Positions 22,577-30,872 of a stretch of 64,000 nucleotides of DNA are shown here, piece after piece (position 1 is the stretch's first letter; each line of letters opens with the position of its first letter). Location of the stretch: positions 1 through 64,000 of the forward strand of contig NZ_AQQP01000017.1 in NCBI RefSeq assembly GCF_002210165.1, given 5' to 3'. This DNA comes from Phaeobacter sp. 22II1-1F12B (GTDB lineage Bacteria > Pseudomonadota > Alphaproteobacteria > Rhodobacterales > Rhodobacteraceae). Below the pieces are notes generated by a model. The model saw only the letters and a program-made list of their open reading frames with translations. It was not told the DNA's origin and did not search any database. The translations under genes and the position numbers were made by a program.

Positions 22577-23255
22577 ACAGGTGCGCATCGACAATGGCGG
22601 GTTCGAGCTGGACGCCGATTTTGGCATCGAACCGGGCGAAAAGATCGCCGTGATCGGCCCTTCTGGGGCGGGCAAATCGACCCTAATCGGGGCGATTGCG
22701 GGGTTTTACCCGGTTATCCGGGGCCGGATGCTGTGGCAGGGGCAGGACATCACGACGGCCATTCCCGGAGAGCGCCCGGTGGCGATGCTGTTTCAGGACG
22801 GCAACCTGTTTCCGCATCTGAGTGTGGCGGAGAATGTCGGTTTGGGGCTGCGTCCCGATCTGCGGTTGTCGGCGTCCGAGAAGGAGCAGGTGCGCGATGC
22901 GCTGGGACGAGTGGGTTTGCAGGGGATGGAGGAGCGCCGACCTGCGGCGCTGTCGGGCGGGCAGCAAAGCCGCGCGGCGCTGGCGCGGGTGCTCGTGCAG
23001 GACAGGCCGCTGCTGTTGCTGGACGAACCCTTTGCGGCGCTGGGTCCGGCGCTGCGGCGCGAGATGCTTGATCTGGTGCGGACGCTGGCGGATGAGACGG
23101 GCAAGACGTTGCTGATGGTCAGCCACGATCCCGACGATGCGCGCCGGATCGCGGACCGGATCATACTGGTCACCGAAGGCCGCGCCGATGCGCCGGTCGC
23201 GACGGACGTGTTGCTGGCCAATCCGCCCGAGGCGTTGCGGCGCTATCTGGGGTAG
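22563..23255 (+). CDS. thiQ: Thiamine ABC transporter ATP-binding protein
   Basis: Cytoplasmic ATPase of the thiamine importer. 230 residues with Walker A GPSGAGKST, Q-loop LFQDGNLFPHL, ABC signature LSGGQQSRAAL, Walker B LLLLDEPFAALG and switch histidine MVSHDPDDAR. The short length without a C-terminal regulatory domain is typical of ThiQ. Last gene of the riboswitch-controlled operon. Confidence 0.94.
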   Translation: MLQLEQVRIDNGGFELDADFGIEPGEKIAVIGPSGAGKSTLIGAIAGFYPVIRGRMLWQGQDITTAIPGERPVAMLFQDGNLFPHLSVAENVGLGLRPDLRLSASEKEQVRDALGRVGLQGMEERRPAALSGGQQSRAALARVLVQDRPLLLLDEPFAALGPALRREMLDLVRTLADETGKTLLMVSHDPDDARRIADRIILVTEGRADAPVATDVLLANPPEALRRYLG

Positions 23256-23326
23256 GTCGGGGCGGCGTTGCGCCGGTCTGGTGGCTGTGTCATTCAGCGG
23301 CAAATTCCCGAAAGGATGCCGTTTTC

Positions 23327-25330
23327 ATGGATCGAGACCTGCCCAATCTGCATGAAGTCAGCGAAAGCCGTCACGTGGAAATTCCCATGCCCGACGGCTG
23401 CGTTCTGGCGGCGCGGATCTGGCGCCCGGCGGATGGCACGCCGATGCCTGCGATCCTTGAATACCTGCCTTATCGCAAGGGGGACGGGACGCTGTATCGC
23501 GATGCGGTGCGTGCGCCGTATATCGCGGCGCGGGGCTATGCCTATGTGCGCGTCGATCTGCGCGGCACCGGGGAATCCGAGGGGCTCATGGTCGATGAAT
23601 ACACCGCGCAGGAATTGCAGGACGGCTGCGATATCATTGCCTGGCTGGCGGCGCAGGACTGGTGCGACGGTAATGTCGGGATGGTCGGCATTTCATGGGG
23701 CGGTTTCAACGGGTTGCAGGTGGCGGCGCTGCAGCCGCCCGCGCTGAAGGCTGTCGTGTCGGTGGCCTCGACCGACGACCGCTATGCCGATGACGTGCAT
23801 TACATGGGCGGGACCATGGTGGTTGATCAGATCTCGTGGGCGTCGAACATGTTCGCGATCAACACGTTGCCGCCGGACCCGGATCTGGTGGGCGATAAAT
23901 GGCGCGACATGTGGATGGAGCGGCTGAAAGGCTCGGGGCTTTGGCTGAAGAACTGGCTTGAACATCAGCGCCGCGATGAATTCTGGAAACACGGGTCGGT
24001 CTGCGAGGATATTTCGCGCATCAAGGTGCCGGTTTACGCCGTGAGCGGCTGGGCGGATGGCTATTGCCGCACCGTTTTCCGGCTGATGGAGACGTTGCAG
24101 GGGCCGAAAAAGGGGCTGGTCGGGCCGTGGTCGCATAAATACCCGCATATCGGGGTGCCCGGCCCGGCGATTGACTGGGCGGCGGAGGAGCTGCGCTGGT
24201 GGGACCAGTGGCTCAAGGGGCGCGAGACCGGGATCATGGAGGAACCGCAACTGCGGCTCTACATGCAGGATCACGCAGCACCGGCGGGATATTACGCCCA
24301 TCGCGACGGGCGCTGGGTGGAGGAACCATCTTGGCCCTCGCCGAACGTGGCGCGCATTCCTTACGCGCTGGGCGCGGATGGGGTTCTGGGCGGTGAGGGC
24401 GACGGGATGCTGTCGATCCGGTCGCCGCTGGATACCGGGCTTGCCGGTGGTAAATGGTGTTCCTATGCCAAGCCGGGCGATCAGCCGGTGGATCAGCGGC
24501 GCGACGATGCGGGCTCGCTGGTCTTTGAAACCGCGCCGCTGGCGGAGGCCTTGGAAATTGCCGGGGATGCGGCGCTTGAGCTGACCTTTACCGTGGATCG
24601 TCCGGTGGCGCAGGTCGCGGCGCGGCTGGTGGATGTCGCCCCGGATGGGGCGGCGACGCGGGTCAGCTATGGCTTGCTGAACCTGACCCATCGTGACAGC
24701 CACGAAACGCCGGAAGAGCTGGTTCCGGGCGAGGTTTATACGGCGACGGTGCCCTTCAAACATGTGGCACAGACTTTCCGGGCGGGGCATCGGCTGCGGC
24801 TGTCGATCTCGACCAGCTATTTCCCGATTGCATGGCCCGCGCCAGAACCTGTGACTCTGACGGTCGATACCGGGGCCAGCCGGTTGATGCTGCCGGTGCG
24901 GGCGCCGCGTGATGAACCGGAACCGCGCGATCTGGGAACGCCCAAGGGGGCGCCGCCGATGGACGCAGAGACCCTGTCGCCGCCAAAGTTCGTCTGGCAG
25001 GTGATCGAGAGCCTTTCCGCTGGTGAAACGCAGGTGGTGATTTCCGAGGACGAGGGGCGTATCCGCATTGCCGACAGTGGCATGGTGACGAACGCGCGGG
25101 TGATCGAGACATACGGGTTCAGGGGCGACGACTGGCGGTCGTTCCGGGGGCACGTGGTCTGGGACATGGAACTGTCGCGCGACGACTGGCAGATGACCAG
25201 CCATACCGAAACCGAGATCACGGCGACGGCGAGCCATTTCCAGATCCGCGCGCATCTGGTCGCGAAAGAGGGCGAGCGGGTTGCGCATGAGGAAAACTGG
25301 GTCTGCGATATCCCGCGTGATCTGCTCTGA
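23327..25330 (+). CDS. CocE/NonD family (S15-type) hydrolase
   Basis: 667-residue serine hydrolase. An alpha/beta-hydrolase domain with the nucleophile Ser123 in GISWGGFNG and the upstream RVDLRGTGESEG loop is followed by a C-terminal jelly-roll domain (LELTFTVDRPVAQVAARLVDV; FRAGHRLRLSIS). Family members cleave acyl esters (cocaine esterase, glutaryl acylase) or X-Pro peptides; there is no signal peptide. It lies 71 bases after thiQ and may be read from the same transcript, but a role in thiamine metabolism is not supported by sequence. Confidence 0.88.
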   Translation: MDRDLPNLHEVSESRHVEIPMPDGCVLAARIWRPADGTPMPAILEYLPYRKGDGTLYRDAVRAPYIAARGYAYVRVDLRGTGESEGLMVDEYTAQELQDGCDIIAWLAAQDWCDGNVGMVGISWGGFNGLQVAALQPPALKAVVSVASTDDRYADDVHYMGGTMVVDQISWASNMFAINTLPPDPDLVGDKWRDMWMERLKGSGLWLKNWLEHQRRDEFWKHGSVCEDISRIKVPVYAVSGWADGYCRTVFRLMETLQGPKKGLVGPWSHKYPHIGVPGPAIDWAAEELRWWDQWLKGRETGIMEEPQLRLYMQDHAAPAGYYAHRDGRWVEEPSWPSPNVARIPYALGADGVLGGEGDGMLSIRSPLDTGLAGGKWCSYAKPGDQPVDQRRDDAGSLVFETAPLAEALEIAGDAALELTFTVDRPVAQVAARLVDVAPDGAATRVSYGLLNLTHRDSHETPEELVPGEVYTATVPFKHVAQTFRAGHRLRLSISTSYFPIAWPAPEPVTLTVDTGASRLMLPVRAPRDEPEPRDLGTPKGAPPMDAETLSPPKFVWQVIESLSAGETQVVISEDEGRIRIADSGMVTNARVIETYGFRGDDWRSFRGHVVWDMELSRDDWQMTSHTETEITATASHFQIRAHLVAKEGERVAHEENWVCDIPRDLL

Positions 25331-25413
25331 GCGGAAGGTGGCCGTCGCCTAATCAGTGCTTTATCGTACCGGTTGGTTCGATTATGGTCCGGTCATCCGA
25401 TTTGGGGAGATCA

Positions 25414-26106
25414 ATGGCGGAGAAACCGGCAAATATATCCAAGTGCGAAGGTGATGCGGCGGGCAAGGCAAAGGCCCGTTATCGTCGCCATGCGGCGGGC
25501 GAAGACCCGGCCAAGCGGGACCAGATCCTGAAGGGCGCGATGCAGTGCTTTATGGAGAACGGGTTCGACGCGACCAGCATGAACGAGGTCTGTCGTGCGG
25601 CGGGCGTGTCCAAGGGCACGCTCTACGTCTATTTCACCGACAAGGTGGATCTTTTCGAAGCGCTGGTTGCGGAAGAGCGCGACAGGATGTTCGAGGGTGT
25701 CGAAGCGCTTTTGAAGAAGGACTTGCCTTTGCGCGAAAAACTGGTGCTTTTCGGGCGGCTCATGGTCGAGGTGCTGTGTTCGGACCGGGTGATCCGTTCG
25801 CAGCGGATCGTTGCGGGGATTGTCGAGCGGATGCCCGATGTCGGCGCGCGTTTCTACGATGTGGCAGCGCGGCGGACCAATGCCTCGCTTGCTGAATTGC
25901 TGGAACGCGAGAGTACCGCCGGGCGGGTGGACATTCCGGATATCGACCTTGCCGCGAGCCAATTCTCGGAGCTGGTCTGTGCTGGAATCTGGCGGGCAAG
26001 ACTGTTCGGGAAACGGGAAACCCCGCCGTCAACCGCCGAGATAGAGACACATGTGCAATCGGCGGTCGGGATGTTCCTGCGCGCCTACGAAAAACGCGCG
26101 GGGTAA
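25414..26106 (+). CDS. TetR family transcriptional regulator
   Basis: 230 residues. The N-terminal HTH (RDQILKGAMQCFMENGFDATSMNEVCRAAGVSKGTLYVYFTDKVDLFEALV) is classical. The C-terminal part resembles the AefR-like TetR_C domain. An excellent ribosome site (GGGGAGATCA) precedes the ATG at 25414; an in-frame ATG at 25384 is less likely. It lies 83 bases after the CocE hydrolase and may regulate it. A terminator follows. Confidence 0.9.
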   Translation: MAEKPANISKCEGDAAGKAKARYRRHAAGEDPAKRDQILKGAMQCFMENGFDATSMNEVCRAAGVSKGTLYVYFTDKVDLFEALVAEERDRMFEGVEALLKKDLPLREKLVLFGRLMVEVLCSDRVIRSQRIVAGIVERMPDVGARFYDVAARRTNASLAELLERESTAGRVDIPDIDLAASQFSELVCAGIWRARLFGKRETPPSTAEIETHVQSAVGMFLRAYEKRAG

Positions 26107-26107
26107 C

Positions 26108-26142
26108 GGAAAGGGCGTTCGTGTGCCGCCCTTTCCGGTTTT
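26108..26142 (+). terminator. Terminator after the TetR gene
   Basis: A 10-bp perfect stem GGAAAGGGCG/CGCCCTTTCC (26108-26117 and 26127-26136) with a 9-base loop is followed by GGTTTTC. It sits between convergent genes. Confidence 0.7.
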
Positions 26143-26148
26143 CAGGTA

Positions 26149-27093
26149 TCAGAAGATGAAGTCGTTTGCCGACAGGTCATCGAGGCTGGTGTCGAGCAGG
26201 ACGATCAGGTTGTCGCCGTCATCGCCAAAGTCATAGACGACCTTCTTGCCACGCTCGACAGCGGCCGAAAGGAATTCGTCAAAGCTGGTGGCTTCGCCGT
26301 CGAAGTTCGAGAAATCGAGGCTGTCGCGACCCGAGGTGAAATCGGTGATCTTGTCCTTGCCGATGTTGTCCTCGAAGACAAAGGTGTCACGCCCCTTGCC
26401 ACCCGTCAGCACGTCCTTGCCCTTGCCGCCGATCAGCGTGTCGGCGCCTTTGCCACCGATCAGGGTGTCGTGGCCATTACCGCCGTCGAGCGTATCGTCG
26501 CCCTTGTTGCCCTTGAGCGTATCGCTGTTGCGGCCACCTTTGAGCACGTCGTCGCCGGCACCGCCCTTGAGCATATCGTCGCCGCGCTTGCCGATCAGGG
26601 TGTCGTCGAACCGGTAGCCCTTGAAGCTGTCGTCGCCATTCGCACCGGCAAAGTCGATGCTGTCGGTCTTGACGTAGCCGGCGAGGAAGTCGGAGCGGTC
26701 GGAACCATCGTCAGACATGCCGAAGAAGCCGTAGATCATGTCATGGGCGTCGTCTTCGTTGCTGATTTCCGGATCAAAGGAGACGCTGTAGTCGCTTTGG
26801 TCCAGCGCAAGAACCCCGTTCGAGAGCGTTGCGCCATAGCCGAGGTCGACTCCGCTGACCGGGCCGGACAGGGTGTGGGTGGTCATGCTGTAGACGATCT
26901 CTCCGCGCAGGATATAGGCCTGCGAGGCTGGGTTGGCGGTATCTGTGATATCGGATTCCGCGCCTGCGTAATCGCCCTGAAGCCCGTCGGAAAAGGTGCC
27001 TCGTCCTGCCGGGGTGAACGCGGCATCGAAGGTGTCGAGATATGCGAGAAAATCGGTAACGCTGTCGTTGCCGGTGGTGATGGTGATGGTCAT
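26149..27093 (-). CDS. RTX protein with an N-terminal HasA-like heme-binding domain
   Basis: 314 residues, no N-terminal signal peptide. Residues 1-140 resemble the secreted hemophore HasA: SVTDFLAYLDTF aligns with its N-terminal helix, and ILRGEIVYSMTTHTLSG with the heme-ligand loop. Y68 would correspond to HasA Tyr75 and H73 to His83, and AHDMIYGFFGMSDDG with the VHKVVYGLMSGD segment. The His32 ligand is not evident. Residues 150-235 contain about nine calcium-binding GGxGxDxLxG-type nonapeptides. The C-terminus ends in DLSANDFIF, a typical type I secretion signal. The likely role is a secreted heme scavenger. No cognate ABC exporter is adjacent. Confidence 0.75.
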   Translation of the reverse strand: MTITITTGNDSVTDFLAYLDTFDAAFTPAGRGTFSDGLQGDYAGAESDITDTANPASQAYILRGEIVYSMTTHTLSGPVSGVDLGYGATLSNGVLALDQSDYSVSFDPEISNEDDAHDMIYGFFGMSDDGSDRSDFLAGYVKTDSIDFAGANGDDSFKGYRFDDTLIGKRGDDMLKGGAGDDVLKGGRNSDTLKGNKGDDTLDGGNGHDTLIGGKGADTLIGGKGKDVLTGGKGRDTFVFEDNIGKDKITDFTSGRDSLDFSNFDGEATSFDEFLSAAVERGKKVVYDFGDDGDNLIVLLDTSLDDLSANDFIF

Positions 27094-27347
27094 GGCGTCT
27101 CCTGAACGGTCAGCGCCCTGATCGGTGGGGGAATGCCAGCGACGGGAACGGACCGAAAACCTATTTTGCTCGCGTTGCGAGGCATTTCTGAACGGGCTGG
27201 GTTCCTGTCGCGACCATCTGGGTCGCGCGGCTGGACTGCCGCCTTGCGGGGTCCGTGCCTAGCTGCTCACCGGCTACCGATTCTGACAATTTTTGTCAAG
27301 AATATGTCAGGATTTATTTGTGCCGCTCTTCGGGAGAGTCCAAAAAG
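27094..27347. other. Upstream region of the HasA-like RTX gene
   Basis: 254 bases without a gene. A stem-loop CGCGACC/GGTCGCG lies at 27209-27227 and the TGA-N9-TCA palindrome at 27284-27298 (separate entry). Because the next gene to the right ends here, any promoter should serve the RTX gene. Confidence 0.5.
27284..27298 (-). promoter_or_regulatory. Palindrome TGACAATTTTTGTCA, candidate iron-responsive (TGA-N9-TCA) operator
   Basis: A 15-base perfect inverted repeat, TGACAA-TTT-TTGTCA, 190 bases upstream of the HasA-like gene. It fits TGA-N9-TCA, the iron-responsive operator pattern described for RirA in rhizobia. On the minus strand TTGACA at its edge could also be a -35 box. The link to iron is inferred from the downstream gene. 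Confidence 0.45.
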
Positions 27348-30300
27348 CTATTGCTTGGCGATTTCTTCTGCATCTTCAGGGGGCTTTCCCTTGACGGGCG
27401 CTGTCGCCTGCCCCTGTGACGACAGGAAGCGGTCGGGGCTGGAATAGTGGTATTCCTGATCCACCGCGTTCAGCAGGAAGAGATAGGCAAGCGGGCGAGA
27501 GAAACGCTGGCCGGGAAAATACGTTTCGAAAAGGCCCTTGGCCTTGGTGCTGTGCGAGAAGAATTCGTAGATCCGCTGCTGCACGTGCTGGAGCAGGTCT
27601 GGGTCGTTCTTGGAAACCAGCAGGGCATAGGGTTCGTAGGAATAGGCCTTGTCCTTGACCCGGATTTCGTTTCCGGGGCAGGGCCGCCCCGAGCGTCTCC
27701 ACGCGCGGAGCTTGGCCACGATGATGTCGCGGTCGCCAAAATAGATCCGGTGCGGGCGGCCTTCGCGTTCGCTGCAGAACCAGCTGATCGCATCGTTGTG
27801 CAGGCTCATGGCGCAGAAGACATAATGCGGATCGTCCGGTTCCAGCGGATCAAAGGCTTTCTCGGAGCGGCTTTCGCAATCGGCCACCGGGTTGGCCGGA
27901 TCGGAGTCGGATATTCCGGCGCAGGGGTCGATCGGGTTTCCCTCAGCGTCCAGCTTTGGTTCGCTGCGGTTCTGGACATCGAAAAGGTCGATGTCGCATG
28001 CCTGACGCACGATTTCCTCGGAGGTCGTGTCCTTGATGAACCCGAGGTAGGTGGGGCCAAGCGCGCTGCCGCTGCCATCGCGTTCAAGGTAGGATACGCC
28101 CGAGGTGAAGACGATGGGAGAGAAGATCCCGTTATAGTCCCTTTCCTCGAGCCCGGCGGGACGCTGATAACGCACGGTGATCGGGTCGCAGATGACATCC
28201 ACGCCCGCCGTATCAGGATCGTCGGTTTCAGGGTCGAACCGCTTTGGTGGTGCACCCGCGGGGGGCTGGGCCTTGAGCCGCGTGATGCGGGTATCGGCGG
28301 TGATGCGGGTCTGGTGAACGACGTATTTGCTGCTGTTGAAGATGTAATGGCAGAGGTCCGCAATATAGCCGATGTACTGCGGATCATCGTCGCCGGATTC
28401 CATCCGGTAGGAGAACGGTTCGGCGTCTTCACGGAAGCCGAGCAATATGTCGATGCGCTGTTCGCGGTCATGCGATTCTGCCTCGGCCGGGGCGGGGGCA
28501 AGGCTTGCGAGACTCAGCGCGAGGGCTGCGGCGGCGGCTGCCTTGGCAGCCAGAGCAGCATCGGTGCCGGTTGTTTTCTTTTCCGGGGCGGTTTCCTTTG
28601 TGCGATGGGCGCGGGCCCATGCGAAACATACCACGAGAAAGGGCAGCAGCGTGTACACGAGGTAATCGAGACCGAAGTATTCGTAGAAACAGGAGGTAAA
28701 GCCCTTGCCGGTTTCCGCTGATCTTTGGAAGAAATCAAAGAGGTAGTATTCGCCGTAGACCATATCGCTTTGGGTGCAGGAGTAGGTCGCATACTTTCCC
28801 TGTGCCGCATCCCATGACAGGGACCACGCGGCGGTGATCCCGTAGTAAAGCGCGACCGTGACCAGCGCGTTGATCACGGCGACGGTGATGATCGCGCCGG
28901 ACCGGGTTGGTTTTGGCGATCGCGCCCATTCCACGACAAAGACCGCAAAGAGCGCCTGCACCACGCCGATGGGCGCGTAGGATGCATAGTAGAGCACGAA
29001 AGGCACAGGCTGGCGCAGGAAGTTGAAGAAAAGCTCGCGCTTGTCTTCGGAGATCACGACCGAGGACAGGAAAGCCGTGCCCACCAGCCCGAGAAGCGCG
29101 ATCACGCCCGCGATGCAGATGATGCGGATCACCTGAGACAGGATGCGGTAAGACAGGCGCAGTGGCACCATGTTCGTCCACCTTTGGCGGGGGCTGAGCA
29201 GGGCGCTGGTTCCCCGATGCACCTGATGATCGACAAGGAAGAAACGCCAATACATGACGGCAGTGATCGGGAAGAGAAAGAGCGAGGCTGTCTTGAGCGT
29301 CTCGACCGTGGCCGTCCAGAAGATCAGCGGCGGGCTGGGCGGCTTCCACGTCAGGGTGGGGTGCATGTGCTGCCAGATGAAAACGGCATAGGCCACGCCG
29401 ATCAGCAGGAAGACGGAAAAGGCAAGGTTGCGCTCGAGCCCGGGCGCGGCGTGCAGTTCCGGGAAGGTTTCGCTTAGAAGCCTGCGCAGTTCGGGGTTCA
29501 GCACCGCGTCGAAATCGCCGTCACGCTCGGCATAGACGGTGAAGAGCGAGGCGAGTTCATCGCGCAGCTTTTCCATCTTTTCCGTGGCTTCGCGGAATTT
29601 CTTGCGCAGCATCTGCTGGTGCGCGGCGAGCGCGTCGGTATCCTTGGATTTATGGCGGGCGATGCTTTCGCGCGAGGGTTTTTCATAATCCTGAACGATC
29701 AGGCTTTCGAATTCTCCAAGCAGGCTGACCGCCTCGGCCATCAGCTCTTCCTGCAGGGGGGCGAGTTTCTGGCGGATGCCGGTTTCGGGCCAGTTGCCGA
29801 TGCGCTCTTCCTTGAGCCATGACACCATCAACTCGATCTCGTCCCGACGGTTGTAGAACTTGATCGGGTCTTCGGTGACGCCGAAATGGGTATGTATCCA
29901 GGCGGGCACTTCTTCGGGCACGGGTTCTGCGCCGTCCTTGGTTTCGCGCCGCAGCATCGGCGTTTTGTCGTAGTAACCACCGCTTTGCAGCCGGGCGATG
30001 AAATTGCGGGTATGCGCCTCGATCCTTGTGGGGATGCCGACAAGCTGGTGCGTGGCGATACGCAGCCATTCCTCGGGTACCTGCAGAATGCGGAACAGCG
30101 GCAGGAACCCGGCAAAACCAAAGGCCAGCGTCAGCGGCCAGTTTGGATTGTCGAGGTCGATGTTGCTGGTGTCCATCTGGATCCCGGCCACCGGGCTCAT
30201 GTTGAGCAGGTGAAAGATCAGCTCGCCAAAGAAGGTGAGGCTGAGATAGACAAAGAGGATGCAGGAGACATAGACGAAATAGGCGCGTCCCATCGGGCTG

Positions 30301-30560
30301 CGGGCGCGCAGGTCGGTCGGCGCAAGATGCTGCATCACCCGGTAATCGAGCGATTTCTGATCGTAGGAATGTTCGCGAAACCGCCGCCAGGCAAAGACCA
30401 TGATAATGATCGACCCGGCAATGAACGCGAAAACGAAATCCCAATTGAAAGTCAGGCCAGAAAAAGGGACATCCGGCGCCAGTTCATTCTTGAGAAGATT
30501 GTCATTCCACAAAGAAGGAACAAGCCCTTCGGGCCAGATGTCCCTGAAAGCGTTTTCCAT
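27348..30560 (-). CDS. Large multi-spanning membrane protein fused to a solute-binding-like domain
   Basis: 1070 residues; I do not recognise the full architecture. Hydrophobic helices are at about 38-60, 92-120, 141-160, 378-398, 411-443, 471-500, 518-545, 554-582 and 630-650. A charged loop (161-375, with coiled-coil-like 265-345) separates the first three from the rest. An alanine-rich segment 668-692 ending APAPAEAES looks like an internal signal peptide or last helix. Residues 700-1035 resemble a family 3 solute-binding protein: GYIADLCHYIF (about 731), VDVICDPITVRYQR (about 787), FSPIVFTSGVSYL (about 813), FFSHSTKAKGLFETYFPG (about 1000). Four extra cysteines occur in insertions. It is probably a membrane sensor or receptor. 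It lies downstream of the 40-residue peptide gene on the same strand. Confidence 0.8.
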   Translation of the reverse strand: MENAFRDIWPEGLVPSLWNDNLLKNELAPDVPFSGLTFNWDFVFAFIAGSIIIMVFAWRRFREHSYDQKSLDYRVMQHLAPTDLRARSPMGRAYFVYVSCILFVYLSLTFFGELIFHLLNMSPVAGIQMDTSNIDLDNPNWPLTLAFGFAGFLPLFRILQVPEEWLRIATHQLVGIPTRIEAHTRNFIARLQSGGYYDKTPMLRRETKDGAEPVPEEVPAWIHTHFGVTEDPIKFYNRRDEIELMVSWLKEERIGNWPETGIRQKLAPLQEELMAEAVSLLGEFESLIVQDYEKPSRESIARHKSKDTDALAAHQQMLRKKFREATEKMEKLRDELASLFTVYAERDGDFDAVLNPELRRLLSETFPELHAAPGLERNLAFSVFLLIGVAYAVFIWQHMHPTLTWKPPSPPLIFWTATVETLKTASLFLFPITAVMYWRFFLVDHQVHRGTSALLSPRQRWTNMVPLRLSYRILSQVIRIICIAGVIALLGLVGTAFLSSVVISEDKRELFFNFLRQPVPFVLYYASYAPIGVVQALFAVFVVEWARSPKPTRSGAIITVAVINALVTVALYYGITAAWSLSWDAAQGKYATYSCTQSDMVYGEYYLFDFFQRSAETGKGFTSCFYEYFGLDYLVYTLLPFLVVCFAWARAHRTKETAPEKKTTGTDAALAAKAAAAAALALSLASLAPAPAEAESHDREQRIDILLGFREDAEPFSYRMESGDDDPQYIGYIADLCHYIFNSSKYVVHQTRITADTRITRLKAQPPAGAPPKRFDPETDDPDTAGVDVICDPITVRYQRPAGLEERDYNGIFSPIVFTSGVSYLERDGSGSALGPTYLGFIKDTTSEEIVRQACDIDLFDVQNRSEPKLDAEGNPIDPCAGISDSDPANPVADCESRSEKAFDPLEPDDPHYVFCAMSLHNDAISWFCSEREGRPHRIYFGDRDIIVAKLRAWRRSGRPCPGNEIRVKDKAYSYEPYALLVSKNDPDLLQHVQQRIYEFFSHSTKAKGLFETYFPGQRFSRPLAYLFLLNAVDQEYHYSSPDRFLSSQGQATAPVKGKPPEDAEEIAKQ

Positions 30561-30614
30561 TTAACCAACCCCACCGCGATGAAATAGCTGTGGGAACCTA
30601 GTTGTTACCAACAA

Positions 30615-30737
30615 TCATCCGCATTTCTGCTGTTTTGGATTACACGGATTACCCGCCTGAGCGTCCCCGCCTGCGACTGTAATTGACGCTGCAGCAAGAA
30701 CGGTAACCACGAACAATGCGATAGAAAATTTCTTCAT
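30615..30737 (-). CDS. 40-residue exported peptide with two cysteines
   Basis: A short frame, translated here by hand. GGAGG 6 bases upstream of the ATG is a strong ribosome site. Residues 1-28 form a textbook signal peptide (MKKFSIALFVVTVLAAASIT, then VAGGDAQA), leaving a predicted 12-residue mature peptide GNPCNPKQQKCG with cysteines in positions suited to a disulfide or metal ligand. The small size and no lipobox at the cleavage site argue against a lipoprotein. It lies 54 bases upstream of the membrane/solute-binding fusion gene and downstream of the MipA gene, all on the minus strand. Function unknown. Confidence 0.7.
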   Translation of the reverse strand: MKKFSIALFVVTVLAAASITVAGGDAQAGNPCNPKQQKCG

Positions 30738-30872
30738 GATTCCCTCCAAATACTCATTCAGCATACCAAATTCCGCCGAAAATTACAACTTTAGGTAATC
30801 ATGACTTGACTTGAGCAACTTGAGCGGGATTTGCGCTTGCGATCCGACAGTTTAGGGAAACAGGCCCCGCTT

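Noticed and set aside
26149-27093. Plain RTX toxin or metalloprotease
   Set aside because: No zinc protease motif or toxin domain; the N-terminus fits a HasA-like fold better.
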